A DNA stretch of 64,000 nucleotides from Bordetella pseudohinzii (GTDB taxonomy: Bacteria > Pseudomonadota > Gammaproteobacteria > Burkholderiales > Burkholderiaceae_B): contig NZ_JHEP02000008.1 of NCBI RefSeq assembly GCF_000657795.2, positions 62,001 through 126,000 on the forward strand. The letters run 5' to 3'. The position numbers were made by a program, and so were the translations under genes. Below, piece after piece: positions 43,662 through 52,497 of this stretch; position 1 is the stretch's first letter; each line of letters begins with the position of its first letter. The notes under the pieces are model-generated. The model made no database searches. It saw nothing but the letters and a program-made list of their open reading frames with translations, and was not told the DNA's origin.

Positions 43662-44509
43662 TGATGAGCGGGCCCATCCAGTATTTCGCCGATGCCGGCG
43701 GCATCAATGTGCGCGTGCGCCAATGGGGCCAGGCCGGCCCCGCCGTGCTGTGCGTGCACGGCCTGGGCTCGCATGCCGAGATCTGGGACGAGCTGGGCGC
43801 GCGCCTGGCCGCCCAGGGCCGTGTCTGCCTGGCCATCGACCTGCCGGGCCATGGCCTGTCCTATAAGGGCCCGGATTTCGACTACCGCGCCGCCGGCCAC
43901 GCCGCCATGCTGGCCCGTCTGCTCGACAGCCTGGAACTGCGGGCCGTGGACGTCGTGGGTTCCTCGCTGGGGGGCCTGCATGCCGCGGCCTTCGCCACCA
44001 CGCATCCGGCGCGGGCGCGCAGCCTGGCGCTGATCGGCGCCGTGGGCCTGGCGCCGCTGGCGCCGCAGCGGCGCGAGTGGACCGCCGGCTATCTGTCGCG
44101 CATGGACCGCGACTCGGTGGCCGAACGGTTGCGCGTGGGGGTATACGACCCGGCCCTGGTCAGCGAAGCCTATATCGAGGAAACCTGGCGCATGAATAAT
44201 TCGGCCGGCGCGGCCGAGTCCTTCGCCGCCATCGGCCGCTACTACCGGGGATCCATCAACGACGATATGCAGACGGACAGGCTGGCCGCCCTGGGCGAGC
44301 GCCTGCCGCTGATGCTGATCTGGGGCGAGGACGACGTCACGGTCTCCTACGCCGATGCCCGCGAGGCGGCGACCCGCCTGCCGCGCGCCCGTTTCGAAGC
44401 CCTGCCGCGCACGCGGCACATCCCCCATGTCGAGCGGCCCGATGAGGTGGCCCGCTTGCTGTCGCAGCATCTTTCCGCCGTGTCAACGACCGTTCTGGAG
44501 TCCGCATGA
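43661..44509 (+). CDS. Alpha/beta hydrolase of the catabolic operon
   Basis: This 282-residue alpha/beta-hydrolase has the oxyanion segment CVHGLGSHAEIWD, the nucleophile elbow GSSLGG (Ser102), the acid in LIWGEDDVTV and the His in HIPHVERPDE. In aromatic operons such enzymes hydrolyse ring-cleavage products or esters or amides; N-formylmaleamate deformylase of nicotinate breakdown has the same fold. The start overlaps the oxygenase stop (TGATG; 43661 or 43664). It overlaps the receptor gene by ATGA. Confidence 0.85.
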   Translation: MMSGPIQYFADAGGINVRVRQWGQAGPAVLCVHGLGSHAEIWDELGARLAAQGRVCLAIDLPGHGLSYKGPDFDYRAAGHAAMLARLLDSLELRAVDVVGSSLGGLHAAAFATTHPARARSLALIGAVGLAPLAPQRREWTAGYLSRMDRDSVAERLRVGVYDPALVSEAYIEETWRMNNSAGAAESFAAIGRYYRGSINDDMQTDRLAALGERLPLMLIWGEDDVTVSYADAREAATRLPRARFEALPRTRHIPHVERPDEVARLLSQHLSAVSTTVLESA

Positions 44510-46074
44510 AGCAAGCCGATCTGTCTTCCTCGCTTACCCGCCGTGATCTCATCAAGGGCGCGGCCACCCTGGGCCTGGGCGCGGCCTGTGGCCTGATCCT
44601 GCCGTTCGGACAGGCCCAGGCGGCCGAAACGCCCGTCAAGGGCGGCCGCCTGAAGCTGGGCCTGGCCGGCGGGCAGACCACCAATACCCTGGATCCGGCG
44701 CGCGGCGGCTTTGGCTCGCCGGTCGAGCGCACCATCAACTACACCCTGTACAACACGCTGATCGAGATCACGGAAGACGGCCAGGCCATCCCCGAGATCG
44801 CCACGCGCTGGGACGTGGGCCCGGGCGCGCGCGAATGGATCTTCCATATCCGCGAGGGCGTGACTTTTCACAATGGCAAGCCGCTGACGGCCGACGACGT
44901 CGTGTTTTCCCTGCGCCGCCATACCGGCCCGGACACCAAGTCGGGCGCGGCCGGCCTGCTCAAGGAGATCACCTCGATCGAGAAGGCCGGGCCGATGCAG
45001 GTCAAGATCGTGCACGCGACCGGCAACGCCGACCTGCACTATCTGCTGTCCGACTACCACCTGAGCATCGTGCCGGACGGCCAGGCCACGATCGATGGCG
45101 TGGGCACCGGCCCCTACATCCTGCAGCAGTACGAGCCCGGCGTGCGCTTTCTGGCCAAGCGCAATCCCAACTACTGGAAGGAAGGCCGCGCCCACGTCGA
45201 CGAGATCGCCATCAGCGTGGTCAACGACGATGCCGCGCGCCTGGCCGCGCTGCAGTCGGGCGAAGTGCAGGTCGTCAACCGCCTGGATCCCAAGACGGTC
45301 AAGCTGCTTGAGCGCCTGCCCAGCCTGCGGGTCATCAACGCCAGCGGCAATGCCTTCTATGCCCTCAATATGCGTTCGGACCGGGGGCCTTTCGCCAATC
45401 CGGACCTGCGCCTGGCCATGAAGCACGCCATCAACCGCAAGCAGATGCTGGACCGCCTGCTCATGGGCTACGGCTCGCTGGGCAATGACCACGCGGTCGG
45501 CCGCTATATGCCTTTCTTTGACGCCACGCTGGCGCAGCGCGAGCAGGACCTGGACCGCGCGCGCTTTCACTACAAGAAGTCCGGCCATAGCGGGGCGATC
45601 GACCTGCGCACCTCGACGGCCGCCTTCTCCAGCGCCATCGACATGGCGGTGCTGCTGAAGATGGACGCAGAGAAGGCGGGCATGACCATCAACGTGGTGC
45701 GCGAGCCGCAGGATGGCTATTGGGAGACGGTGTGGCGCTCCAAGGATTTCATGATCACTTATTGGGCCGGCCGCGCCGTGCCGGACCAGATTTTCACCAC
45801 CGCCTATTTTTCCAAGGCCGCCTGGAACGACACGCACTGGTCCAATGCCCGCTTCGACACGCTGCTGCTGGCCGCGCGCACCGAGCTGGACCAGGCCAAG
45901 CGGGCGCAGATCTACGCGGAGATGCAGGCGCTGATGCGCGATGACGGCGGGCCCATCATCCCCTTGTTCAACAACTTCCTGGACGGCGCCAGCGCCAAGG
46001 TGCGCGGCAATCTGGGCGCGCCCAATATGGAGCTGGCCGGCTGCCGCATCGCCGAACGCTGCTGGCTGGCCTGA
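44506..46074 (+). CDS. ABC transporter substrate-binding protein, peptide/opine (family 5) type, Tat-exported
   Basis: This 522-residue periplasmic receptor has a Tat signal (LTRRDLIKG, twin Arg 12-13, cleavage likely at AQA/A near 39-40). The SBP-5 body contains PEIATRWDVGPG, VTFHNGKPLTADDVVFSLRR and a C-terminal FNNFLDG segment. Members bind peptides, opines, nickel, haem or glycosides. Here it should deliver the aromatic or N-acyl substrate to the permease pair that follows. Tat export may mean it binds a cofactor or folds quickly in the cytoplasm; the reason is unknown. Confidence 0.88.
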   Translation: MKQADLSSSLTRRDLIKGAATLGLGAACGLILPFGQAQAAETPVKGGRLKLGLAGGQTTNTLDPARGGFGSPVERTINYTLYNTLIEITEDGQAIPEIATRWDVGPGAREWIFHIREGVTFHNGKPLTADDVVFSLRRHTGPDTKSGAAGLLKEITSIEKAGPMQVKIVHATGNADLHYLLSDYHLSIVPDGQATIDGVGTGPYILQQYEPGVRFLAKRNPNYWKEGRAHVDEIAISVVNDDAARLAALQSGEVQVVNRLDPKTVKLLERLPSLRVINASGNAFYALNMRSDRGPFANPDLRLAMKHAINRKQMLDRLLMGYGSLGNDHAVGRYMPFFDATLAQREQDLDRARFHYKKSGHSGAIDLRTSTAAFSSAIDMAVLLKMDAEKAGMTINVVREPQDGYWETVWRSKDFMITYWAGRAVPDQIFTTAYFSKAAWNDTHWSNARFDTLLLAARTELDQAKRAQIYAEMQALMRDDGGPIIPLFNNFLDGASAKVRGNLGAPNMELAGCRIAERCWLA

Positions 46075-46129
46075 CGGCCTGGGCGCGTCCGGCGCGCCCA
46101 GGCACGTAATAACAAAGGGGGAAATCCGC

Positions 46130-47083
46130 ATGACCTTATTGCGATTGATCGGGCGCCGGCTGGTCTGGGCCCTGATCACTTTATGGCTGGTATCGGTGTT
46201 CATCTTCATGGCGGTCGAGCTCATGCCCGGCGACGCGGCCGAGGCGCTGCTGGGCAAGGACGCCACGCCGCAGGCCGTCGAGAACCTGCGCCGGGCCTTG
46301 CGCCTGGACGAGCCCGCCGCCACGCGCTATGTGGAGTGGCTGGGCGACATGGCGGCCGGCAATGCCGGCCAGTCGCTGGTGACGGGCATGCCCATCGCGC
46401 CCGTGTTGAGCGAGCGCCTGGGCAATACGCTTTTCCTGGCCGTCAGCGCGGCCGTGGTGGCCGTGCCGCTGGCGCTGGCCCTGGGCCTGTTGTCGGCGCT
46501 CAAGCAGGGCACGGCCGCCGACCGCGTCATCTCGGTGGTGTCGCTGGCCTCGATCTCCTTTCCGGAGTTCTTCATGGGCTATGTGCTGCTGCTGGTGTTC
46601 GGCCTGCAGCTGGGCTGGCTGCCGGTGCTGTCCACCGTCAACCCGGACATGGCCCTGGGCGAACGGGTGTTGCGCATTGTGCTGCCGGCCCTGACCCTGG
46701 TCTGCATGGTCATGGCCTACATGATGCGCATGACGCGCGCGGCCGTCATCAACGTGCTGTCCCATCCCTATATCGAGATGGCCCGGCTCAAGGGCTGCAG
46801 TCCAGGCCAGATCGTGCTGCGCCACGCTTTCATCAACGCGGTCGGGCCGATCATCAATGTGGTGGCCATCAGCCTGGCCTATCTGGTGGTGGGCGTGGTG
46901 GTGGTCGAGGTGATCTTCACCTATCCGGGCATGGGCCAATGGATGGTGGACGCCGTGTCCAAGCGCGACATCCAGGTGGTGCAGGTCTGCGGCCTGGTCT
47001 TCGGCGCCGCCTATATCGGCCTGAACCTGGTGGCCGATGTCACGGCCCTGGCTTTCAACCCCAAACTGAGGCACCCGCGATGA
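46130..47083 (+). CDS. ABC transporter permease, DppB/OppB type
   Basis: This 317-residue inner-membrane permease has six predicted helices, a periplasmic loop after helix 1 (MPGDAAEALLGKDA, LRLDEPAATRYVEWLGDMAAG) and the EAA-type loop YIEMARLKGCSPGQIVLRHAFINA. These fit the DppB group. It forms the channel together with the next gene. The start at 46130 has a strong AAAGGGGGAAA site, 55 bases after the receptor stop. It overlaps the second permease by ATGA. Confidence 0.9.
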   Translation: MTLLRLIGRRLVWALITLWLVSVFIFMAVELMPGDAAEALLGKDATPQAVENLRRALRLDEPAATRYVEWLGDMAAGNAGQSLVTGMPIAPVLSERLGNTLFLAVSAAVVAVPLALALGLLSALKQGTAADRVISVVSLASISFPEFFMGYVLLLVFGLQLGWLPVLSTVNPDMALGERVLRIVLPALTLVCMVMAYMMRMTRAAVINVLSHPYIEMARLKGCSPGQIVLRHAFINAVGPIINVVAISLAYLVVGVVVVEVIFTYPGMGQWMVDAVSKRDIQVVQVCGLVFGAAYIGLNLVADVTALAFNPKLRHPR

Positions 47084-47907
47084 CGGCGATGATGAATGTC
47101 CTGGCCGCCTGCCGGCGTTCGGAGGCGGTGACCCGCGTCGCCTTGCTGGTGCTGGCGCTGGTGGTGCTGGCCGTGGTCGCCGGACCCTGGCTCTGGCCGG
47201 TCGGCCCCGACGACATGGTGGGAGATCCCTGGAGCCCGATGAGCTGGGCGCATCCATTCGGCACTGACCAGCTGGGACGCGACATGCTGGCGCGCGTGAT
47301 CGAGGGCGGGCGCAACAGCCTGGCCCTGGCCGCGGTGATCGCCGCCGGCGCCTTCGCGCTGGGCACGGGGCTGGGCCTGGCGGCCGCCTTCTGCTCGGGC
47401 GCCGTGGACGCCGTGCTCTCGCGCGCGGTCGATCTGCTGATGTCGTTTCCGCCGCTGATCTTTGCCTTGCTGGTGATCTCGTTGCTGGGCAATTCCATTC
47501 CGGTCCTGATCGCCGTGTTGGTGCTGTTCGAGTGCCTGCGCATCTTCCGGCTCACCCGCTCGCTGGCCATGGATATCGCGGTGCAGGACTATGTGGTGGC
47601 CGCCAGGCTGCGGGGCGAAGGCCTGGGCTGGCTGCTGGGCCGCGAACTGCTGCCCAACGCCATGGGGCCGCTGGCCGCCGAACTGGCCATCCGTTTCATG
47701 TTCAGCCTGTTGTTCATCAGCTCGCTCAGTTTCCTGGGCCTGGGCGTGCCGCCGCCGGCCGCCGACTGGGGCGGGATGGTGCGCGACAACGCGCCGGCCA
47801 TCGGCTTTGGCCTGACCGCGCCGCTGTTTCCCGCGGGCATGATCGCCATCGTGGCGGTGTGTGTGAATTTGCTGGCGGACGCTTTGCTGCGCCGCAAGGA
47901 TGTTTGA
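47080..47907 (+). CDS. ABC transporter permease, DppC/OppC type
   Basis: This 275-residue permease has the DppC hallmarks: HPFGTDQLGRDMLARVIEGG after the first helix, then the EAA-type loop VVAARLRGEGLGWLLGRELLPN. The C-terminal FLGLGVPPPAADWGGMV segment is equally typical. It pairs with the preceding DppB-like permease. Its stop is 1 base before the preferred start of the ATPase gene, so translation is coupled. Confidence 0.9.
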   Translation: MTAMMNVLAACRRSEAVTRVALLVLALVVLAVVAGPWLWPVGPDDMVGDPWSPMSWAHPFGTDQLGRDMLARVIEGGRNSLALAAVIAAGAFALGTGLGLAAAFCSGAVDAVLSRAVDLLMSFPPLIFALLVISLLGNSIPVLIAVLVLFECLRIFRLTRSLAMDIAVQDYVVAARLRGEGLGWLLGRELLPNAMGPLAAELAIRFMFSLLFISSLSFLGLGVPPPAADWGGMVRDNAPAIGFGLTAPLFPAGMIAIVAVCVNLLADALLRRKDV

Positions 47908-47908
47908 G

Positions 47909-49567
47909 ATGACCTCGCCATTGATCGATATCCGGGATCTGCGCCTGGCCACCTCCGCCACGCCCTCGCGCGAACTGCTCAAGGGCCTGAGCCTGACCCT
48001 GCGCGCCGGAGAGGTGCTGGGCATTATCGGCGAGTCGGGCGCGGGCAAGTCCACCCTGGGCCTGGCGGCCCTGGGACATCTGCGCGCCGGCGTGCGCCAC
48101 ACGGGCGGCCAGGTGCTCTACCGTGGGCAGGACCTGCTGGCCATGCCCCTGGCCCGGCGCAATCAGCTGCTGGGCCGCAAGCTGACCTATGTCGCCCAGT
48201 CGGCATCGGCGGCCTTCAACCCCGCCTACACCCTGGGCCGGCAGATGACCGAAACCCTGGTGCGCGACGGCATGCCGCGCGAAGCGGCGCGCCAGCGCAT
48301 GGTGGCCTTGCTGCGCAAGCTGGACCTGCCCGACCCGGAAAACTTCGGCGAACGCTATCCGCACCAGGTCTCGGGCGGACAGCTGCAGCGCGCCATGACC
48401 GTGATGGCCATGGTTTCCGAGCCGGAAATGGTGGTCTTCGACGAGCCCACGACCGCGCTGGACGTGACCACCCAGCTGGAGGTGCTGGCCGCCATCAAGA
48501 AAGCCATACATGGCCAGCAGAGCGCGGCGCTCTATATCAGCCACGACCTGGCCGTGGTGTCGCAGATCTGCGACCGCATCATGGTCCTGCGCCATGGCGA
48601 GCTGGTGGAGGCGGGCACGGCGCGCCAGGTGGTCGATGCGCCGGCGCGCGAATATACGCGCGAGCTGCTGGCCGTGAGCCGGCATCGCGGCGCGCCCGAG
48701 CCGGTGAGCCAGGAGGACACCATCCTGACGGTGGACAAGCTGTCGCTCAGCTATGGGCCGGTACAGGTGCTGCACGAGGTCTCGCTGCGGCTGCGGCGCG
48801 GCACCACGCTGGCCGTGGTGGGCGAGTCCGGCAGCGGCAAGTCCACCCTGGCCAAGACCATCGTGGGCCTGGTGCCCGGGCCGCGGCAGACGCTGCGCTT
48901 TGACGGCCAGGCGCTGCCGGCGGCCTTGCGCGACCGCTCGCGCGACACCCTGCGGCGCATCCAGCTGGTGTTCCAGACGCCTGACACGGCATTGAACCCC
49001 AGGTTGACCATAGGCGAATCGCTGGGCCGGCCGGTGGCTTTCTACCATGGCTTGCCGGCCTCGGCCGTGGCGCGCCGCGTCGAAGAGCTGCTGGCGGAGA
49101 TCGAGCTGCCGGCCGAGGTGGCCCGCCGCTATCCGGGCGAGTTGTCCGGCGGGCAGAAGCAGCGCGTCTGCATCGCGCGCGCGCTGGCCGCGCAGCCCGA
49201 CGTCATCATCTGCGACGAGGTCACTTCGGCCCTGGACCCGCTGGTGGCGCAAGGCATTATTGCCCTGCTGGCCCGTTTGCAGCGCCAGCGCGGGGTATCG
49301 TACATCTTCATCACCCACGATCTGGGCACGGTGCAGAGCATCGCGCACGACATCGCGGTCATGCGCGGCGGCAAGGTGGTCGACTGCGGCAGGCGCGACG
49401 AGGTGCTGCCGCCGCGCCATCCCTATACCAGGCTGTTGTTCGGCGCCGAGCCCCGCACCGAGGCGGGCTGGCTCGAACAGGCGCTGCGCGGGCGTTCGCG
49501 CAGCGAAGCCGGACCTTCCGGCGAGTTGCAAAAGGCGGTGCCCGACGCACCCATGAGTATCGGCTGA
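47909..49567 (+). CDS. Fused dual ATPase of the ABC importer (DppD-DppF type)
   Basis: This 552-residue protein contains two complete nucleotide-binding domains. The first has GESGAGKST, VSGGQLQRAM and VFDEPTTALD (about 1-260). The second has GESGSGKST, LSGGQKQRV and ICDEVTSALDP (about 275-540). One polypeptide thus supplies both ATPase sites of the importer. In the second domain Walker B ends Asp-Glu-Val rather than Asp-Glu-Pro. The AAGGA site supports 47909 over the in-frame ATG at 47900. It lies 13 bases before the reductase gene. Confidence 0.92.
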   Translation: MTSPLIDIRDLRLATSATPSRELLKGLSLTLRAGEVLGIIGESGAGKSTLGLAALGHLRAGVRHTGGQVLYRGQDLLAMPLARRNQLLGRKLTYVAQSASAAFNPAYTLGRQMTETLVRDGMPREAARQRMVALLRKLDLPDPENFGERYPHQVSGGQLQRAMTVMAMVSEPEMVVFDEPTTALDVTTQLEVLAAIKKAIHGQQSAALYISHDLAVVSQICDRIMVLRHGELVEAGTARQVVDAPAREYTRELLAVSRHRGAPEPVSQEDTILTVDKLSLSYGPVQVLHEVSLRLRRGTTLAVVGESGSGKSTLAKTIVGLVPGPRQTLRFDGQALPAALRDRSRDTLRRIQLVFQTPDTALNPRLTIGESLGRPVAFYHGLPASAVARRVEELLAEIELPAEVARRYPGELSGGQKQRVCIARALAAQPDVIICDEVTSALDPLVAQGIIALLARLQRQRGVSYIFITHDLGTVQSIAHDIAVMRGGKVVDCGRRDEVLPPRHPYTRLLFGAEPRTEAGWLEQALRGRSRSEAGPSGELQKAVPDAPMSIG

Positions 49568-49580
49568 CAAGGAAGCATAA

Positions 49581-50801
49581 ATGACGGAAACCATCGTGAT
49601 CGCGGGCGCGGGACATGCCGCGGGCAAGGCGGTGCGGATCCTGCGCGAAGAGGGCCATACCGGCCGCATCGTGCTGGTGGGCGAGGAAACCCATCTGCCC
49701 TATGAGCGTCCGCCGTTGTCCAAGGAGTATCTGAACGGCGCGCGCACGCTGGAGCAGTGCGCGGTCAATCCGGCCGCCGCCTATGACGGCGTCGAACTTC
49801 TGCTGGGCCAGCGGGCGCTGGCGCTGGACCCCGTGGGCCATGTGCTGTCCACCACGGCCGGCATGCTGCGCTACGACAAGCTGCTCATCGCCACCGGCGC
49901 GCGGGCGCGCGCCTTTCCGGGCCTGCCGTCTCATCCGCGCGTGCATGTGCTGCGCGGCGCCGATGACGCGCTGCGCTTGCGCCAGGCGCTGGTGCCGGGC
50001 CGCCATATCCTGCTCATCGGCGGCGGCTTCATCGGCCTGGAGGTCGCCGCGACCGCGCGCGGCCTGGGCTGCGAAGTGACGGTGCTGGAGTCCGCCGATG
50101 TGCCGCTGGCGCGCGTGACCGGCCGGCAGGTGGGCCGCTATGTCGAGTCCGTGCACCGCGCCCATGGCGTGAAGCTGCAGACCGGCAGGGTGGTGACCGG
50201 GGTGCGGGCGCATGACGACGGTGTCGAGGTCAGCTGCCAGACCGGCGAGACCTGGCGCGCCGACACTCTGGTGGTGGGCATAGGCGTGGTGCCCAATGTG
50301 GAGCTGGCGCGCGAGGCCGGCATCGAGTGCGAGGACGGCATCGTGGTCGATGCTTGCGGCCGCAGCAGCGCGCCGGATGTCTACGCCACCGGCGATGTGA
50401 CCTCGCATCCCAATCGTCATTACGGCCGCCGCATCCGGCTCGAAACCTGGGAGAATGCCGAGAAGCAGACCGTGGCCGTGTGCCGCAGCATGTTGGGCCG
50501 CGAGACCGCCTATGACGAGATTCCCTGGATGTGGACCGATCAGTTCGGCATGAATCTCCAGGTCGTGGGCCTGCCGGGGCCGGTGGACCAGGCCGTGGTG
50601 CGCGGCGATCCGGCCAGCGGGCGCTTCATCAGCCTGTCGCTGCACCAGGGCTGCCTGACTTTCGCGGTGCTGGCCAATATGGGACGCGAGCGCCGCGCGC
50701 TGACCACGCTCATCGCCAACCGCACGCCGGTGTCGGTGGCCGACCTGGCGAATGACGCCATCAACCTGCGCGATCTGGCCCGCCAGACCGCGGCTGCCTG
50801 A
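49581..50801 (+). CDS. FAD-dependent ferredoxin reductase of the Rieske system
   Basis: This 406-residue reductase has an FAD motif (VIAGAGHAAGKAV), the PYERPPLSKEYL block, an NADH-binding motif (LLIGGGFIGLEVAATARGLG) and the final VYATGDV with DVTSHPN. This layout is that of ferredoxin reductases serving Rieske oxygenases (BphA4/rhodocoxin reductase type). It should pass electrons from NAD(P)H to the ferredoxin at 39998. An AAGGAAG site precedes the ATG. A flavin-reductase-like gene follows after 14 bases. Confidence 0.9.
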   Translation: MTETIVIAGAGHAAGKAVRILREEGHTGRIVLVGEETHLPYERPPLSKEYLNGARTLEQCAVNPAAAYDGVELLLGQRALALDPVGHVLSTTAGMLRYDKLLIATGARARAFPGLPSHPRVHVLRGADDALRLRQALVPGRHILLIGGGFIGLEVAATARGLGCEVTVLESADVPLARVTGRQVGRYVESVHRAHGVKLQTGRVVTGVRAHDDGVEVSCQTGETWRADTLVVGIGVVPNVELAREAGIECEDGIVVDACGRSSAPDVYATGDVTSHPNRHYGRRIRLETWENAEKQTVAVCRSMLGRETAYDEIPWMWTDQFGMNLQVVGLPGPVDQAVVRGDPASGRFISLSLHQGCLTFAVLANMGRERRALTTLIANRTPVSVADLANDAINLRDLARQTAAA

Positions 50802-50815
50802 ACGAGGAGCGCCTA

Positions 50816-51430
50816 GTGTTCTATCACTGCGACCGCAACGACCACGGTCTGCCCTACAACCCCTTCAAGGCCTGCGTCATTCCGCGCCCCATCGGCTGGG
50901 TGTCCACCCGCTCGGGCGCGGGCGTGCCCAATCTGAGCCCCTTCAGCTTTTTTTCCGCCGTCAATGAGCGCCCGCCCATGGTGGCCTTCTGCGCCAACGG
51001 CCGCCATGTGGCCGGCGGCGAAAAAGACTCCGTGCTCAATGCCCGCGAAACCGGCGAGTTCGTCGTCAATCTCGCGACCTATGCCTTGCGCGACGCCATC
51101 AACGCCTCGTCCGCCTCGGTCGAGCGCGATGTGGACGAGTTCGGCCTGGCCGGCGTGACCGCCGTGCCCGGCCGGCTGGTCAAGGCGCCGTGCGTCAAGG
51201 AGTCCCCCGTGCACTTGGAGTGCGCGGTGCACGACATCCTGGAGCTGCCCAGCAGCGAGGAGGGCTGGATCAGCCGCATGGTGATCGGCCGCGTGCTCGG
51301 CATCTACGTCGATGACGCCATGATCGAAGACGGGATGGTCAAGGCCGAGCGGCTGCAGGCCATCTCGCGGCTGGGCTATATGGACTACGCCGTCACGCGC
51401 GAAGTCTTCCAACTGAACCGGCCCGAATGA
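50816..51430 (+). CDS. Flavin reductase-like (DIM6/NTAB family) FMN-binding protein
   Basis: This 204-residue split-barrel FMN-binding protein has CVIPRPIGWVSTRS near the start, PNLSPFSFFSAVNERPPMVAF and a C-terminal RLGYMDYAVT. Such proteins are flavin reductases feeding a two-component monooxygenase, or FMN oxidoreductases on their own. No partner monooxygenase is in the window, so it may work alone or with the Rieske/ring-cleavage enzymes. It starts at GTG 50816 after a GAGGAGC site. Confidence 0.85.
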   Translation: MFYHCDRNDHGLPYNPFKACVIPRPIGWVSTRSGAGVPNLSPFSFFSAVNERPPMVAFCANGRHVAGGEKDSVLNARETGEFVVNLATYALRDAINASSASVERDVDEFGLAGVTAVPGRLVKAPCVKESPVHLECAVHDILELPSSEEGWISRMVIGRVLGIYVDDAMIEDGMVKAERLQAISRLGYMDYAVTREVFQLNRPE

Positions 51431-51450
51431 CGGGCGACAAGGGAGTTTCG

Positions 51451-52497
51451 ATGGGAGTGTCCGCCATCAAGGATCATCGTCTGTCCGCCGCGGCCCGGGT
51501 GCTGGTGAGCGAGCATTTCGCGGTGCAGGCCGGAGAATGCGTGCTGATATCGGCCGATACGCGCACCGATCCCGAGCTGCTCGATGCCGTCTTCGGCGCG
51601 GTGTGCCAGGCAGGGGCCACGCCCTTGCTGGCGACCTTGCCCAAGCTGCCTTTCCAGGGCGCGCTGGCCGATCCCTATCTGCCGCCGGCTTTCGCGGCCG
51701 CCGCCGCGCAGGCCGATGTGTGGCTGGATTTCAATTTTCCCTATATGGCCGGCTCCACGCCGCATGACGAGGCGATCAAGGCCGGCCGGGTGCGCTACGG
51801 CCTGCTGGCCCTGCCCGATGGGGCCAGCCTGGCGCGCGTCTACGGCGGGGTGGATTTCGGCGCGCTGATGGATTTCCAGGTGGCCTTGGCCGAATACCTG
51901 GACGCGCGCGCCGGCGCCGAGGCGCATTTCACCTGCCCGCTGGGCAGCGACGCCCGCTTCATCCTCCAGCCCGTCAAGCTCAAACGCCACCGCGTGGCCA
52001 ATGTGCCCGGCATCCATACGGTGCCGGGGGCTCAGAGCCTTTATCCCCAGCTCGACAGCGTGCGCGGGCGCATCGTGCTGCAGGCCCTCTTCGACGAGGT
52101 CTACCGGCCATTGCGCCGTCCCATCACGCTGGAGGTGGACGGCCGCATCCAGGGTTTTTCGGGCGCGGGCGCCGAAGACGCGCCGCGCCTGGAGCGGGCC
52201 CTGCGCCGCGCCGGCAATGGCCAGTACGGGTATTTCGTGCACTTCACGCTGGGCTTTCACCCGGCCGCCTGTTTTACCGGCACGAATTTCATCGAGGACA
52301 TCCGCCTGCCCGGCACCAACGCCATCGGCATGGGGCTGCCCTGGTGGGAGCCGGGCGGCGGCGAGAACCATCCCGACGGCGTGGTGTTCGACCAGACCCT
52401 GTCGGTCGATGGCGAGGTGCTGGTCAAGAACGGGGCCTTCCAGGGGCCGGCGGCGCTGCGCGCGCTGCACGAGCGCTTGCTGCCGCGCTTTTACTGA
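51451..52497 (+). CDS. M29-fold protein with a NicX-like metal site (possible ring-cleaving dioxygenase)
   Basis: This 348-residue protein is usually labelled an M29 aminopeptidase by fold, but the two-metal peptidase site is broken. The GEVF Glu reads GIHT, the second Glu is His264 (VHFTLGFHP), and the GTxH His is replaced in GTNAIGMG. The remaining His264, His307 and Asp309 (ENHPDG) match the 2-His-1-carboxylate iron site of 2,5-dihydroxypyridine dioxygenase NicX. It is thus a probable ring-cleaving enzyme. The start at 51451 has an AAGGGAG site 5 bases before; an in-frame ATG at 51427 is possible. Alignment was made from memory, not by software. Confidence 0.75.
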   Translation: MGVSAIKDHRLSAAARVLVSEHFAVQAGECVLISADTRTDPELLDAVFGAVCQAGATPLLATLPKLPFQGALADPYLPPAFAAAAAQADVWLDFNFPYMAGSTPHDEAIKAGRVRYGLLALPDGASLARVYGGVDFGALMDFQVALAEYLDARAGAEAHFTCPLGSDARFILQPVKLKRHRVANVPGIHTVPGAQSLYPQLDSVRGRIVLQALFDEVYRPLRRPITLEVDGRIQGFSGAGAEDAPRLERALRRAGNGQYGYFVHFTLGFHPAACFTGTNFIEDIRLPGTNAIGMGLPWWEPGGGENHPDGVVFDQTLSVDGEVLVKNGAFQGPAALRALHERLLPRFY

